Shown here in pieces: positions 55,704 through 64,000 of a DNA stretch of 64,000 nucleotides (its first letter is position 1; each line of letters begins with the position of its first letter). The position numbers were made by a program, and so were the translations under genes. The notes under the pieces were generated by a model that saw only the letters and a program-made list of their open reading frames with translations, did no database searches and was not told the DNA's origin. This stretch comes from Microbacterium timonense (GTDB lineage Bacteria > Actinomycetota > Actinomycetes > Actinomycetales > Microbacteriaceae): the NCBI RefSeq assembly GCF_900292075.1, contig NZ_OLMV01000001.1:1108977-1172976 (forward strand), in the 5' to 3' direction.

Positions 55704-56441
55704 TTAGTCCCCACTAGCGCAGGGCTGGCCGCCACCTACTGGTCGATCTGAGGTCCAGATGACCTCATGAGACCGCATGTCCGCTCGGGTGGTTTTGGTC
55801 ATCGCAAGGCTCTGGAAAGGGAGCCAGTTCGCGCCCTCCTGTTCACAGACGATGACCTGTCCGGGTCTGCTGCGAGCCCACGAGCCGAGTTCGTCGAAGT
55901 CGATCCCGTCAGCTCCGTGGTGATAATGACGACCCTGATTTTGGTAGGGCGGATCGATGAACCACGTCGCTTCGCCGGTCACGGGGAGATCCTCGTAGGA
56001 ACAGTTGTGGATCTCCCAGTGCCTAATCCGATCAACCTGGCTCGCTACGGTATTTCGGACACGTTCGCCCCAGAAGGATCCAGGCCTAATACCGTCCCGC
56101 ATCCACGCTGATGGTCCAGTCCGCGGTCTGGCGGCTGCGCGATTGAGCCAGAGACCGACCAGCCACCGTGCCTCCTGCGGCACATCCAGATCAGTTGTCG
56201 ATTGCCCCTCCGCAAGGTCGGGTATTGCCCTGATTTCGTCTGCGGAGGCATGCAGGAGGTAGTCCCACACGGCAAAGATCACCGGGTCCTTCTCTCCCAG
56301 AATCACCCGGCGATCGTAATACCGCACGGAATACCCAGCGGATCCAGCGAACGGTTCCACAATCGTTTCGTAGGCAGGACTGGGGTAGTTCTTTACAGCA
56401 TCTCTCCACTTGCCGCCGTAAAAGCTGAAGAACGGTCGCAT
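55704..56441 (-). CDS. D12-class DNA adenine N6-methyltransferase
   Basis: A 245-aa Dam-like enzyme. The SAM-binding motif I variant is SFYGGKWR at about residues 6-13, PFAGSAGYSVRYY follows, and the catalytic DPPY is in TWFIDPPYQNQG (about 162). The C-terminal region (GGGQPCASGD) is short. The chosen ATG 56441 matches the usual D12 start; upstream in-frame ATGs at 56483 and 56510 would extend it. It heads the six-gene operon, presumably protecting host DNA from its own restriction. A short 18-codon frame (from ATG 56526) preceded by TACGCT may be a leader. Confidence 0.85.
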   Translation of the reverse strand: MRPFFSFYGGKWRDAVKNYPSPAYETIVEPFAGSAGYSVRYYDRRVILGEKDPVIFAVWDYLLHASADEIRAIPDLAEGQSTTDLDVPQEARWLVGLWLNRAAARPRTGPSAWMRDGIRPGSFWGERVRNTVASQVDRIRHWEIHNCSYEDLPVTGEATWFIDPPYQNQGRHYHHGADGIDFDELGSWARSRPGQVIVCEQEGANWLPFQSLAMTKTTRADMRSHEVIWTSDRPVGGGQPCASGD

Positions 56442-56732
56442 CGCAGCACTGGTCGGCGTCGCAGTCTGGTCACTGGCCCACATGGAAGTCCCCGCGTCGT
56501 GGCCCAGCATCGAGTTCGGTGAGCATCGCCTCTTAGCGTATGTGAGGGGGCGGCCATCGTCGTGACGACGCCCAGTGTCGTTCGCGCGGCGATTCGGGTA
56601 TGGCGTGGATCCGGTGGGAGCGTGCTTGCCTGCGTAGGACCATGACGGTGCTGACCTCTGTGAGCCGGAAGATGACTCCTCACCACGACTTGCCACAGAA
56701 GATCAGATCTCAAGTATGGAACGAACGGATGC

Positions 56733-56783
56733 ATTGAGACGATCGCGACTCGATCTGCGGACTCAATTTGCGATGGTCTCAAT
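56733..56783. other. oriT-like inverted repeat upstream of the relaxase
   Basis: ATTGAGACGATCGC (56733-56746) and GCGATGGTCTCAAT (56770-56783) form a 14-bp inverted repeat with one mismatch and a 23-nt loop, about 120 bp before the relaxase start. The 459 bp between methylase and relaxase (56442-56900) hold no other gene. An origin of transfer with nic site is a reasonable guess. Confidence 0.5.
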
Positions 56784-56900
56784 CCGTGATGCACGCAGGC
56801 ACCCACGGTGGACGCCGCCGTTTGAAGCCGCGTTGCTACAACTACCTGCAACGCAGAAAAATCCCTGGATAACCGCGAAAACCTAGCCTACTCTGGCGCC

Positions 56901-59648
56901 ATGCGCGGAGGCCTCGAGCGATGGAAGAGAGGCGTCGAGTCCCGCGGGGTTCGGCAGGCGATCTCGTACGCGCTCGAGGGCACGTGCGACGCCCACATGC
57001 CCTACCCGACGGGCGCCGAAGCCCTCGAGGCGTATGGCGCAGCATCCGATTCAACCGTCTCTCGGTTCATCGTCGACAACGGCGTCATCACGACTGACCA
57101 ACTTACGGCCGGCGGCCTGCGCGTCTGGCTCACCGGGCACGACCCGGTCACGGGGGAGGAGCGCGGCCAGCAGCGACTGAGCCCCGACGCTGACCTGCTG
57201 CTCGACGGCACGCTCAACCACGCGAAGTCGTACAGCATCGCCGCGCTCCTGCATCCCGAACTCGCAGCCGAGTTCGAAGCCCTCCAAGACCGGTTGCGGG
57301 ATCGCATCCTGCTCATCTGGCAAACCGAGCTCAACGCACGCCGCGGACACGGCGGACTCATTCGCGAGGCGATCACGCGCGTCGAAGTCGTCGAGCTGCA
57401 GCACCGTCGCTCGCGAGCGCTCGATCCGCACATCCACCGGCACATGTGGCTCAACATCAAGGTTCTCGGCGCGGACGGCAAGTGGTCAAACCTCGACTCG
57501 CGTGTCGCGATGAAGCTGCACACGGTGGTCAACGCCGAGGGCGAGCTCGCCGCCCGCACCGATCCGCCCTGGATCGCCGCGCTCGCCCGGCACGGCTACA
57601 CGCTCGACGACGCTGGGGAGATCGCCGAACTGGCCGCAGCCGTCCGGCCCGTCTCGCGCCGGTCGGCGCAGATCGAAGCCAACCGCGCGCGCCTGATCGC
57701 GGAGTGGTCGGCGGCGCACGGAGGATCTGCGCCGAGCGTGGAGGTGCTGCAGCAGATCGATCGCCGCGCGTGGGCGCTGTCGCGTCCGAACAAGCCGGCC
57801 GATCTCGATGAGGCGTCGTGGGAGGCGCGCGTCCGCGACGAGATCGCAGCAATCGATCCGCGTCTCCCCACCCCTCGCGCACCGAGTCCCGTTGCTGCAA
57901 CAGACCTCCATACCGTCGAGCTGGATCTGCTCGCTGCCCAGGCTGTCGTCGACGCGGACGAGCGGTCCACCTCATGCGGCGGGAGATTCAGCATCTTCGA
58001 CATCCGCGCGGGCGCGATACGCGCGCTCTCCCGCGCGGGCGTCGTTGCGGAGCGCGACCGGCTCGATGGCATGATCGCCGAGATCACGGAGCGTGCCACG
58101 CGTTCCGTCTATCGGCTCGTCCCGGATGATCCGCCGGCGCACGTCAAGGCGTTCATGGCGACCGAGACCGTACGCGCCAAGGTGCGTCTCGCCGGGCGAT
58201 TGGACGTGCTCGCCCGACCGGGGCGCTCCCTGCTGCCGGGGGAGTTGCACCGGCTCGCACCGCACGAGGATCTGTCGGCGCTGGATGCGTCCCAACGCGT
58301 TGCCGCGTGCGCCATCGCCGGCACGGACGGGCTCGTGACGGTGACCGGCCCCGCCGGCGCGGGCAAGACGACGATGCTGCGCGCTGCGTTCGCGGCGCTC
58401 GCGTGGCGGCGGCGGATGCTCGTTGTTACTCCCACGCGAAAAGCGGCATCGGTGGCGTCTCGCGAGGTCGGGGCCGCGGCATCCAGTATTCATGCCCTGC
58501 TTTCGGACCATGGCTACCGTTGGGGCACCGACGAGGCCGGCGCGAAGGTGTGGACCAGGCTTCGAGTGGGAGAAGTCGATCCCAGCACGGGCGCCGTATA
58601 CGGAGGACCAGCCCAGTACGTGTTGCGTTCTCGCGATCGGATCGTCGTCGACGAAGCCGGCATGGTCGACCTGCAGACGGCGAACGCCCTAGTGGAGCTC
58701 GCGATCGAGCAGGCTGTCGGGCTGGCGTTCGTGGGTGACACGCATCAGGCGCTGCCGGTCGGACACGCGGGCGCAATGGGTTCTGCGATCCGGCACGCGA
58801 ACGCTGCGGTCGAGCTCGACACGGTGCACCGGTTCCGCGATCCCGACTACGCGGCGCTCACACTGCGGCTCCGGGATGCGGGTGATCGGGAGCGTGCGCT
58901 GGTGGTTGCGGGCGAGCTTGCCGAACGCGGTCACGTCGCTCGGGTCGATCATCACGAAGCGGCGCGTGGGCGGATGATCGACGCGTACTTCGAGTGGCAC
59001 GCGCGCGGCAAGCGGGTGACGTTGGTTTCCGGTACAAATGCTGAGGCGGATGCGATCAACGACGCGATCCAGCAGCGGCGAGTCGATGGGGGCGAGCTTG
59101 ACGTCCGCGTCGTCGCGTGGGGAATCGGGCAGCAGCGCATCCTCGTCGGCGACACCGTCCAAACCCGTCGCAACGACCGGCTCACGGGAGTCGAGAATCG
59201 CGCGCAGTGGATCGTGCGCGGCATCCACGACGAGTACCTGTCGCTCGTCTCCGTGAGCGACAGCGGCGAGGTGGCGCGTGTGTCCACCGAGTACGCGCGC
59301 GAGCACCTGCAGCTTGCCTACGCGTCCACTGTGCACGGCGTGCAGGGCGACACCGCCGACGCGTCGATGGTCGGGCCGGACGTGGATGCCGCGGGCCTCT
59401 ACGTCGGCCTCACGCGCGGGCGGGTGCGCAACGTCGCGATCGTCGTGGCACCGACGGATGGCGCGGCCTGCGAGTGCCTCGCCGAGTCGATGCAGCGCGG
59501 GACTCCGGAGTTGACGATGCAGGATGCTGTGCGCGCGGCCCAGGCGGAGGTGCGGCGCGCGGCGAGGAACCGGGAGGCGGCGATGGCTGCGGGGCCGGTG
59601 ATGGGGGCGCGGGCCACGGCAGGTGCGGGGCGTGGGACAGGTATATAG
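56901..59648 (+). CDS. MobF-type relaxase with RecD-like helicase
   Basis: A 915-aa conjugative relaxase. The N-terminal about 300 residues carry a HxHxH metal site (LDPHIHRHMWLN, about 176-187) that with a tyrosine nicks oriT. The helicase half has Walker A TGPAGAGKTT (about 481-490), VVDEAGMVDLQ (about 583), GDTHQALPVGH and the C-terminal STVHGVQGDTAD, GLTRGRVRN motifs. The usual N-terminal tyrosine pair of TrwC is not obvious; Tyr near residue 24 (AISYALEG) is a candidate. ATG 56901 follows TACTCT and 6 nt, so it is probably leaderless. It shows the element can be mobilised. Confidence 0.9.
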   Translation: MRGGLERWKRGVESRGVRQAISYALEGTCDAHMPYPTGAEALEAYGAASDSTVSRFIVDNGVITTDQLTAGGLRVWLTGHDPVTGEERGQQRLSPDADLLLDGTLNHAKSYSIAALLHPELAAEFEALQDRLRDRILLIWQTELNARRGHGGLIREAITRVEVVELQHRRSRALDPHIHRHMWLNIKVLGADGKWSNLDSRVAMKLHTVVNAEGELAARTDPPWIAALARHGYTLDDAGEIAELAAAVRPVSRRSAQIEANRARLIAEWSAAHGGSAPSVEVLQQIDRRAWALSRPNKPADLDEASWEARVRDEIAAIDPRLPTPRAPSPVAATDLHTVELDLLAAQAVVDADERSTSCGGRFSIFDIRAGAIRALSRAGVVAERDRLDGMIAEITERATRSVYRLVPDDPPAHVKAFMATETVRAKVRLAGRLDVLARPGRSLLPGELHRLAPHEDLSALDASQRVAACAIAGTDGLVTVTGPAGAGKTTMLRAAFAALAWRRRMLVVTPTRKAASVASREVGAAASSIHALLSDHGYRWGTDEAGAKVWTRLRVGEVDPSTGAVYGGPAQYVLRSRDRIVVDEAGMVDLQTANALVELAIEQAVGLAFVGDTHQALPVGHAGAMGSAIRHANAAVELDTVHRFRDPDYAALTLRLRDAGDRERALVVAGELAERGHVARVDHHEAARGRMIDAYFEWHARGKRVTLVSGTNAEADAINDAIQQRRVDGGELDVRVVAWGIGQQRILVGDTVQTRRNDRLTGVENRAQWIVRGIHDEYLSLVSVSDSGEVARVSTEYAREHLQLAYASTVHGVQGDTADASMVGPDVDAAGLYVGLTRGRVRNVAIVVAPTDGAACECLAESMQRGTPELTMQDAVRAAQAEVRRAARNREAAMAAGPVMGARATAGAGRGTGI

Positions 59649-59892
59649 GCGTTCGACACGCGGGACGCTCAGCGCGAGAGCCTCCGGTCCGAAGTGCTGG
59701 GTTGGATGAAAGTCTCATCTCCTCAGTTACATCTCTTCGCCTGTTCTGGTGAAGGACGGCCTGTCCCGCCACCCAATCGTGGGCAGTACCCGCCCGCGCT
59801 CGACAGACTCCTACGTTTGGTGCGCCGCGACGGACCCGTCAGACGAACGGGTCCACCCCAGGCAGACCGGCGCGCTCGGGGCGTGGTCCCGT

Positions 59893-60147
59893 TCAGAGCA
59901 TGTCGATCTCTTCATTGAACCGCGCGAGCGCCACCTTGAACTTCTCCGTGAGCATCGTGGCTCGTTCGGCGTGCGCCCTACTTTCTGAAGTGCCCAGCGT
60001 CTGGATTGCCAGGTCCGCTTCAGCGCGGGCCAGGTCCAGCAGGTCTTCCCACTCCTTCTTCGCCGCAGCGATTCGGTCGGAGCGGAACTTGCGCCATGCC
60101 TCGCGTTCCGCTGAACTCATGCGATCGTGTGCACCGTCTACAACCAT
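59893..60147 (-). CDS. Small helical protein downstream of the relaxase
   Basis: An 84-aa, highly charged, helix-rich protein (SSAEREAWRKFRSDRIAAAKKEWEDLL, abbreviated: SAEREAWRKFRSDRIAAAKK), probably a coiled coil. ATG 60147 follows GAAGGTGAGGC; an internal ATG could also start it. No family is recognised. It is convergent with the relaxase; the 244-bp gap between them holds nothing evident. Confidence 0.65.
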   Translation of the reverse strand: MVVDGAHDRMSSAEREAWRKFRSDRIAAAKKEWEDLLDLARAEADLAIQTLGTSESRAHAERATMLTEKFKVALARFNEEIDML

Positions 60148-60235
60148 GCCTCACCTTCAGGCTCCTTGTCTCCGAGAGCCTAACGGGAACCGCTCGCAGG
60201 TAGACGACTCGCGATCGAGCTGGCGCCGGCGCGTC

Positions 60236-61015
60236 TTAGAAGTCGAGGATTTGGTTCGGCGGCGGCTGATAGATGGCCGACCGGCGCACGCGCCAGGCGC
60301 CGCCGTACTTTCGAGACACATCCTCCACTGTGTCTCGAACCCATCCGCCCAGGCGCGGGCTAACGAGCACTTCCTCGATTAGCCGGTCCACGTCACAATC
60401 AAGGGTGGCGAACTGAGGAAGTCCGCTCGTATCTCGCTCTCCGTAGTCGGACGCCCGTGCGTCGTGGGCAATCAGCCGGAACTCGTGCTCGTGAACAAAC
60501 TCGGCTCGTTTCACAAAGAAGTGGTCGGTGAACGTGCGAGGAAATGAGCTGTCATCCTCCGCCTCACCGTAGGAGACCAGTCCATAGAAGACGTCCTCGA
60601 CGCAGTCAGCGGTGCCTGTCAGCGCCTGCCGCAACGATCGCCACGTCGTCCGGACCACAACCCCCTTGTCGTCCCCGTAGATACGCCAGAGTCCGGCGTT
60701 TTCACCCGGGAACGCGTTCCAGCAGGACACATAAGTCCGCTCTCTCCAGAAGAACGAGAGATGCTGCTCCCGATTGGCTGCGGCATTGCGGAGATAGGAC
60801 TTCTCCCCTCGGTCCTTCGCGGCCCGCAGTGCAGCTCTCGTCGCTCCAGATCCCATCACCCCTTCGAACGGGTCCTCCATCTTGGATGCTCGCGGAAGCT
60901 TTAATGCGCGCGACCCCAACAGGTCGAGGAACTTGGGAAAGTCGAGGTAACGCCAAAGGACGAGATCGTCCGATACCTCGTGATCGGGATTCGTCGACCG
61001 AAGATTTATGTCCAC
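60236..61015 (-). CDS. DUF2971-domain protein
   Basis: A 259-aa soluble protein. VLWRYLDFPKFLDLLGSRALKLPRASKMEDPFEG at the start (in short: LWRYLDFPKFLDLL, SKMEDPFEG), then YVSCWNAFPGENAGLWRIYGDDKGV and EFVHEHEFRLIAH match DUF2971, a family often carried by mobile and defence loci. Its biochemical role is unknown. GTG 61015 is preceded by TAGGCT and 6 nt, as for other leaderless genes. Confidence 0.82.
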   Translation of the reverse strand: MDINLRSTNPDHEVSDDLVLWRYLDFPKFLDLLGSRALKLPRASKMEDPFEGVMGSGATRAALRAAKDRGEKSYLRNAAANREQHLSFFWRERTYVSCWNAFPGENAGLWRIYGDDKGVVVRTTWRSLRQALTGTADCVEDVFYGLVSYGEAEDDSSFPRTFTDHFFVKRAEFVHEHEFRLIAHDARASDYGERDTSGLPQFATLDCDVDRLIEEVLVSPRLGGWVRDTVEDVSRKYGGAWRVRRSAIYQPPPNQILDF

Positions 61016-61302
61016 GGCGGGAGCCTAGCTCGCCGCACCCTCTGGGTAGGCGCACCACGAGCGGAGCGACCAGGCGATCGTGAGACGTCGATGAAAAGGC
61101 GACTTGCTTATTCACCTGCATAGAATCCTGATTGGCTCCTCTGCAACAAGCATCCGGCGCCCGGGTTGAACACACCACGCGCGACGCGATCATTCGTTCC
61201 GCTCGACTACCTCTCGCTCGTCCGTCGCGAGGGGCGGGCTGTCGCCTTGATCGCCCGTCCTGAGGGTGCGAGCTCAAGAGGCTGCCGGGGTTGTTGCGGC
61301 CT

Positions 61303-62160
61303 CTAGAGGCCTTCTCTCGATTCGATGTGTTGCGCGGCCTCGTGGACGGTCGAGAGTGTTGCCACTGGCAGCTCAACCGCACGAGCAATCATCTCCAGCC
61401 AGGGCGCGACGAGTGGCGAGTCGAGCAACTCGTAGTTGAGTCCGTCCGGCTCGATGACTTCAGCTATCAGCGCGAAGGTCTCCCGCGATGCTCTATCGCG
61501 CGTTGCGCACCACGCGTACTTCCGGGATGGCATTCGAAGGCGGTCGACTTCTTCAGGATCTTTTAGGAAGTCCAACTGTTGGTCGTGCCACTCGTCGGGA
61601 TTGAATTCGCGGCTCGAAAAGCTTCCAGTCTGATTGACGTGGGGAACGGCCGGATTGGTAAGGTCGATGTTCTTGAGGTCGCGAAGAACTGAGCGGTCCA
61701 ACCGAATTCTCAGACGACCTGCCTGTTCGTACAACTCTGAGCCGCTTCGGCGCATCAGCCGATTCATCCAGCCAACGCCGTCCGAGTCGTACTCGATCGC
61801 GTAGACGCCGAGTCGCCAAGCGGATCCGCCACGAAATAGGACTTGCCCCAAGGCGTCGAGTATGCGCTCTGGCGAACTGCCTGCAATCAGCTCGCGCGCC
61901 TCATTGAGCTTGGCAGCTAGAGAAGAGGCCCGCTGCACTTGCTCCCTGAGCGATCGCCTCGTCAAGTAGGTCGCGATGCCGCTAGCCGCCAGAAGTACGA
62001 AGACGACTCCGAGAAGGATCAGGCGCACAGACAACGCGACTACGTCCGTGAAGAGGCCGACAACCGAAACAATGAACATTGCGATGGGTGCGCCGTAGGC
62101 TAGATAGCGCGTTACCCGCGTTCGCCGCCTCGACGGACCATCCGGAGTCGTCACGGCCAT
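61303..62160 (-). CDS. Two-helix membrane protein with sensor-like cytoplasmic domain
   Basis: A 285-aa protein. Residues about 20-64 form two transmembrane helices (YGAPIAMFIVSVVGLFTDVV, LILLGVVFVLLAASGIATYL); a coiled linker (about 70-95) leads into a soluble domain of about 180 residues, YAIEYDSDGVGWMNRL and FALIAEVIEPDGLNY, reminiscent of GAF-like sensor folds without a clear ligand site. It starts directly at the stop of the GmrSD-like gene (GTG 62163 or ATG 62160), so they are co-transcribed and may act together. Confidence 0.7.
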   Translation of the reverse strand: MAVTTPDGPSRRRTRVTRYLAYGAPIAMFIVSVVGLFTDVVALSVRLILLGVVFVLLAASGIATYLTRRSLREQVQRASSLAAKLNEARELIAGSSPERILDALGQVLFRGGSAWRLGVYAIEYDSDGVGWMNRLMRRSGSELYEQAGRLRIRLDRSVLRDLKNIDLTNPAVPHVNQTGSFSSREFNPDEWHDQQLDFLKDPEEVDRLRMPSRKYAWCATRDRASRETFALIAEVIEPDGLNYELLDSPLVAPWLEMIARAVELPVATLSTVHEAAQHIESREGL

Positions 62161-62162
62161 CA

Positions 62163-64000
62163 CTAGACTTCCGATTCGAAGTCATTGACGTCGTCGGCGT
62201 CAGCGAAAGTGTCATCGGCAACGTCTTCCACTTCTCGCACCAGGTCGCCGAGAGCTTCGGCATCGAGAGGACCAGCAGCGCTCAGATCTGTCGACTGAAG
62301 GAGAACCTCGGCGCGAAGTCCTTCGTTCAACCACGGAGGAATGGCGCCGGAAGCCGTCCTAACAAGGCGTGCAACGACCGGGTCGAGCTGATTCACGAGC
62401 GAACGCACGCCTTGTAGCTCCGATCCGAGGTACACCACTAGGTCACCTTCGGTCGTCCAAGCTCCCTCCGGGATCGCCTGTAGTGCCGCTTCGAGGCGGT
62501 CCGATTCCGATGAACCTGCCAGCGAAACAGCGTAGCCAGCGCCCGAATCGTCGGCCGCCTTTGGAAAGCGGCGTAGGAGCAACTCCGCGAAATGGCGAGT
62601 CCGCGCGCGGATGTCCTGAGGGAGGAATCTGTCAAGAGCCAACAACGAGTCGTTCAGTCTCAGGCCGGCGCCGGCTAGCTGTCGCCGCCAGGTAAAGAAA
62701 TTGTCATTCTCGGACTCGTTGACGCCGCGGGCGAGGGTGAGATTCCCTAAAGTCTCGGAGGCAGATAGAGCATCGTCGATGTCGACCCCAGCGTCGCGGA
62801 GATCCTGCAACCATTCAACTGAGAGAGGCTGAGGCATGACGTGCACTGCGGAGAAGAACTCACCATCAACGGCCTGACCGTCCCCCATTGACTCTTCAAT
62901 GAGTTCGAGAATGAATGGGACTTGCCGCTTAGCGCTGATAAACAGTGACTGAGTTAGAACTGCGTTGAGCACGTCACGGTCCGACGGCCAGTAGTAGCCC
63001 TTCTGTACGAGGATGGACTTGATAGTCCGATGGACGTCGCTGCCAGCAGATTGCGCCAGCCTTGACGGTATGGGAGTGAGCAGTCGGTTCAGCAGATTGG
63101 TCGGGATGCCCGCGAGAGCGCGCCGCAACAGGTACCCCAGTAGCGTGTCGACACTAGCCGTCGCGTCGAGCTGGCTGACCTCTCCGAGCCACACGTGCTT
63201 AGCGATCCAAAGCGCGAGAGGCGTGGTGGGTTCAGAGCCCCAACGGCGCAGACGCTCGAATGACCGCCGGAGCTCTGGAGCAAACCCGAGCGCATCGAAT
63301 TCAGGGCTTAGCGGCTCTCGAGTGAATAAGAACAGAATGTGGTCTGCGTGAATTTCGGCGAGCGTGTCGAGTGCGGCATCGCGACGGCGATTGGTCGATA
63401 GGTGCCCCAGCGCCGAGCGAAATCGTCGTTCGAACGCCGAAAACAAGTCCTGACGCGTGACAGTTGGATCCCAGGCCACCTCACGCGACCAGAGGAAGGT
63501 CACGAACTGCCGATCGTCGAAGCCAGTGGGGCCTTCGTTGACAAGCGCCGTCTCCATCGGAGTCCAGTACTTGCGGTAAGCGTCTGAACTGGCGTCATCA
63601 CCAATCTGAAGCAATAGCTCATTCCGGACGAGGTCGGCTGACGTAAGCGGCTTACCGCGCGAGTTGAGGGTATTGAAGATGTTGTTGACGGAGTCACCCG
63701 TGGCGGTGGTGATCTCGACGAGGATCATGTGGAGAAGGAGAGTGTTCCCCAGTTTGACTACGTCGACCTCGCCGGATTCCGCCGCGCTGCGGATTCTTTT
63801 TATGAAGAAGGTGTACGCCTGCCCAATGCCATCTGTCGGGATGTGTTCACGCACGGTTCGCACGTATGCATCCCGGTCAGGTTCGGTGGGGCGCAACCGG
63901 TCCGGATAGTCCGAGTCATATGGGTTCATCAAGTACTTGTCGTTGTACTCACCAGGATTCCACGTCGGATCGAGCTCCGAGCGGACGTCTCGGATCGCAG
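62163..64000 (-). CDS. GmrSD-like DUF262/DUF1524 protein, N-terminus cut by window edge
   Basis: At least 611 residues of a large protein continuing past the right edge. The visible part contains FNTLNSRGKPLTSADLVRNELL (typical of DUF262, ParB-like NTPase/nuclease fold), a middle helical region, then VHVMPQPLSVEW (HxxPQ-type of the DUF1524 HNH nuclease) and SETLGNLTLARGVNESE. GmrSD enzymes cleave modified (glucosylated hydroxymethylcytosine) phage DNA; many relatives have unknown targets. The DUF262 start with the usual DGQQR motif lies outside the window. It is followed by the membrane sensor-like gene. Confidence 0.84.
   Translation of the reverse strand, partial: AIRDVRSELDPTWNPGEYNDKYLMNPYDSDYPDRLRPTEPDRDAYVRTVREHIPTDGIGQAYTFFIKRIRSAAESGEVDVVKLGNTLLLHMILVEITTATGDSVNNIFNTLNSRGKPLTSADLVRNELLLQIGDDASSDAYRKYWTPMETALVNEGPTGFDDRQFVTFLWSREVAWDPTVTRQDLFSAFERRFRSALGHLSTNRRRDAALDTLAEIHADHILFLFTREPLSPEFDALGFAPELRRSFERLRRWGSEPTTPLALWIAKHVWLGEVSQLDATASVDTLLGYLLRRALAGIPTNLLNRLLTPIPSRLAQSAGSDVHRTIKSILVQKGYYWPSDRDVLNAVLTQSLFISAKRQVPFILELIEESMGDGQAVDGEFFSAVHVMPQPLSVEWLQDLRDAGVDIDDALSASETLGNLTLARGVNESENDNFFTWRRQLAGAGLRLNDSLLALDRFLPQDIRARTRHFAELLLRRFPKAADDSGAGYAVSLAGSSESDRLEAALQAIPEGAWTTEGDLVVYLGSELQGVRSLVNQLDPVVARLVRTASGAIPPWLNEGLRAEVLLQSTDLSAAGPLDAEALGDLVREVEDVADDTFADADDVNDFESEV

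Larger units (their letters stand above)
46236..64000. mobile_element. Integrated element at tRNA-Arg(CCT), right end outside window
   Basis: An integrase next to the tRNA, arm-type repeats, a MobF-type relaxase, toxin-antitoxin and several restriction or defence genes mark an integrative mobilisable or conjugative element. Base composition and codon use of much of 46300-56900 are visibly more A/T-rich than the left half. I see no second copy of the tRNA 3' end before 64000 and no type IV secretion genes in view, so full size and self-transfer ability are unknown. Confidence 0.82.

Noticed and set aside
56393..56851. 152-codon minus-strand frame upstream of the adenine methylase
   Set aside because: Overlaps the methylase in another frame and covers the oriT-like repeat; composition looks random.

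Overview
The window is high-GC actinobacterial DNA. Gene content (Lsr2, a coproporphyrin-type haem cluster with HemQ, DUF222-HNH endonuclease, GAF-LuxR regulator, ATGA/GTGA gene overlaps, many apparent leaderless starts) points to Microbacteriaceae, most likely Microbacterium or a close relative. That assignment is inference from gene style; no ribosomal RNA is present.

Positions 1-46255 look like core chromosome. A histidine-utilisation operon (hutH-hutU-hutI, the last running off the left edge) diverges from an IclR regulator. An ArsR-type repressor plus MFS exporter follow, then a LacI-controlled carbohydrate ABC importer operon ending in a glycogen-debranching-like enzyme. Next come a YbaK deacylase, a methyltransferase, a Leu/Phe/Val-type dehydrogenase, an acyl-CoA ligase, a ZIP transporter, a DUF222-HNH protein and a second ArsR-MFS cassette. 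The haem block is hemA diverging from hemE-cgoX-hemQ-hemC-hemB-hemL, followed by a macro-domain protein. After tRNA-Ala(CGC) come a coiled-coil membrane protein, RimJ-like GNAT, galU, 5-formyl-THF cyclo-ligase, an FmdB zinc ribbon, mscL, a giant helicase-like protein with broken ATPase motifs, an MGMT-fold protein without its catalytic cysteine, a GAF-LuxR regulator, lsr2, pntAB, a cysteine-less HesB-like protein and a hypothetical protein.

At 46184 lies tRNA-Arg(CCT). A tyrosine integrase gene reading toward it marks the left end of an integrated element that continues past 64000. The element carries a zeta-toxin module with a large HTH partner, a DUF1643-like protein, and a six-gene minus-strand operon: D12 adenine methylase, 167-aa protein, PLD-SF2 helicase, 64-aa protein, DndD-like SMC ATPase, 133-aa protein. 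It also has a MobF-type relaxase with an oriT-like inverted repeat upstream, a DUF2971 protein, and a membrane protein next to a GmrSD-like DUF262/DUF1524 protein. It is best read as a mobilisable defence island. The six-gene operon matches no named defence system I can recall and is the strongest candidate for something undescribed.

A recurring regulatory theme is a TANNNT box placed 6-7 nt before a start codon, which implies leaderless mRNAs. It is most striking at hemA/hemE, where two overlapping divergent -10 boxes place both GTG codons 18 bp apart.
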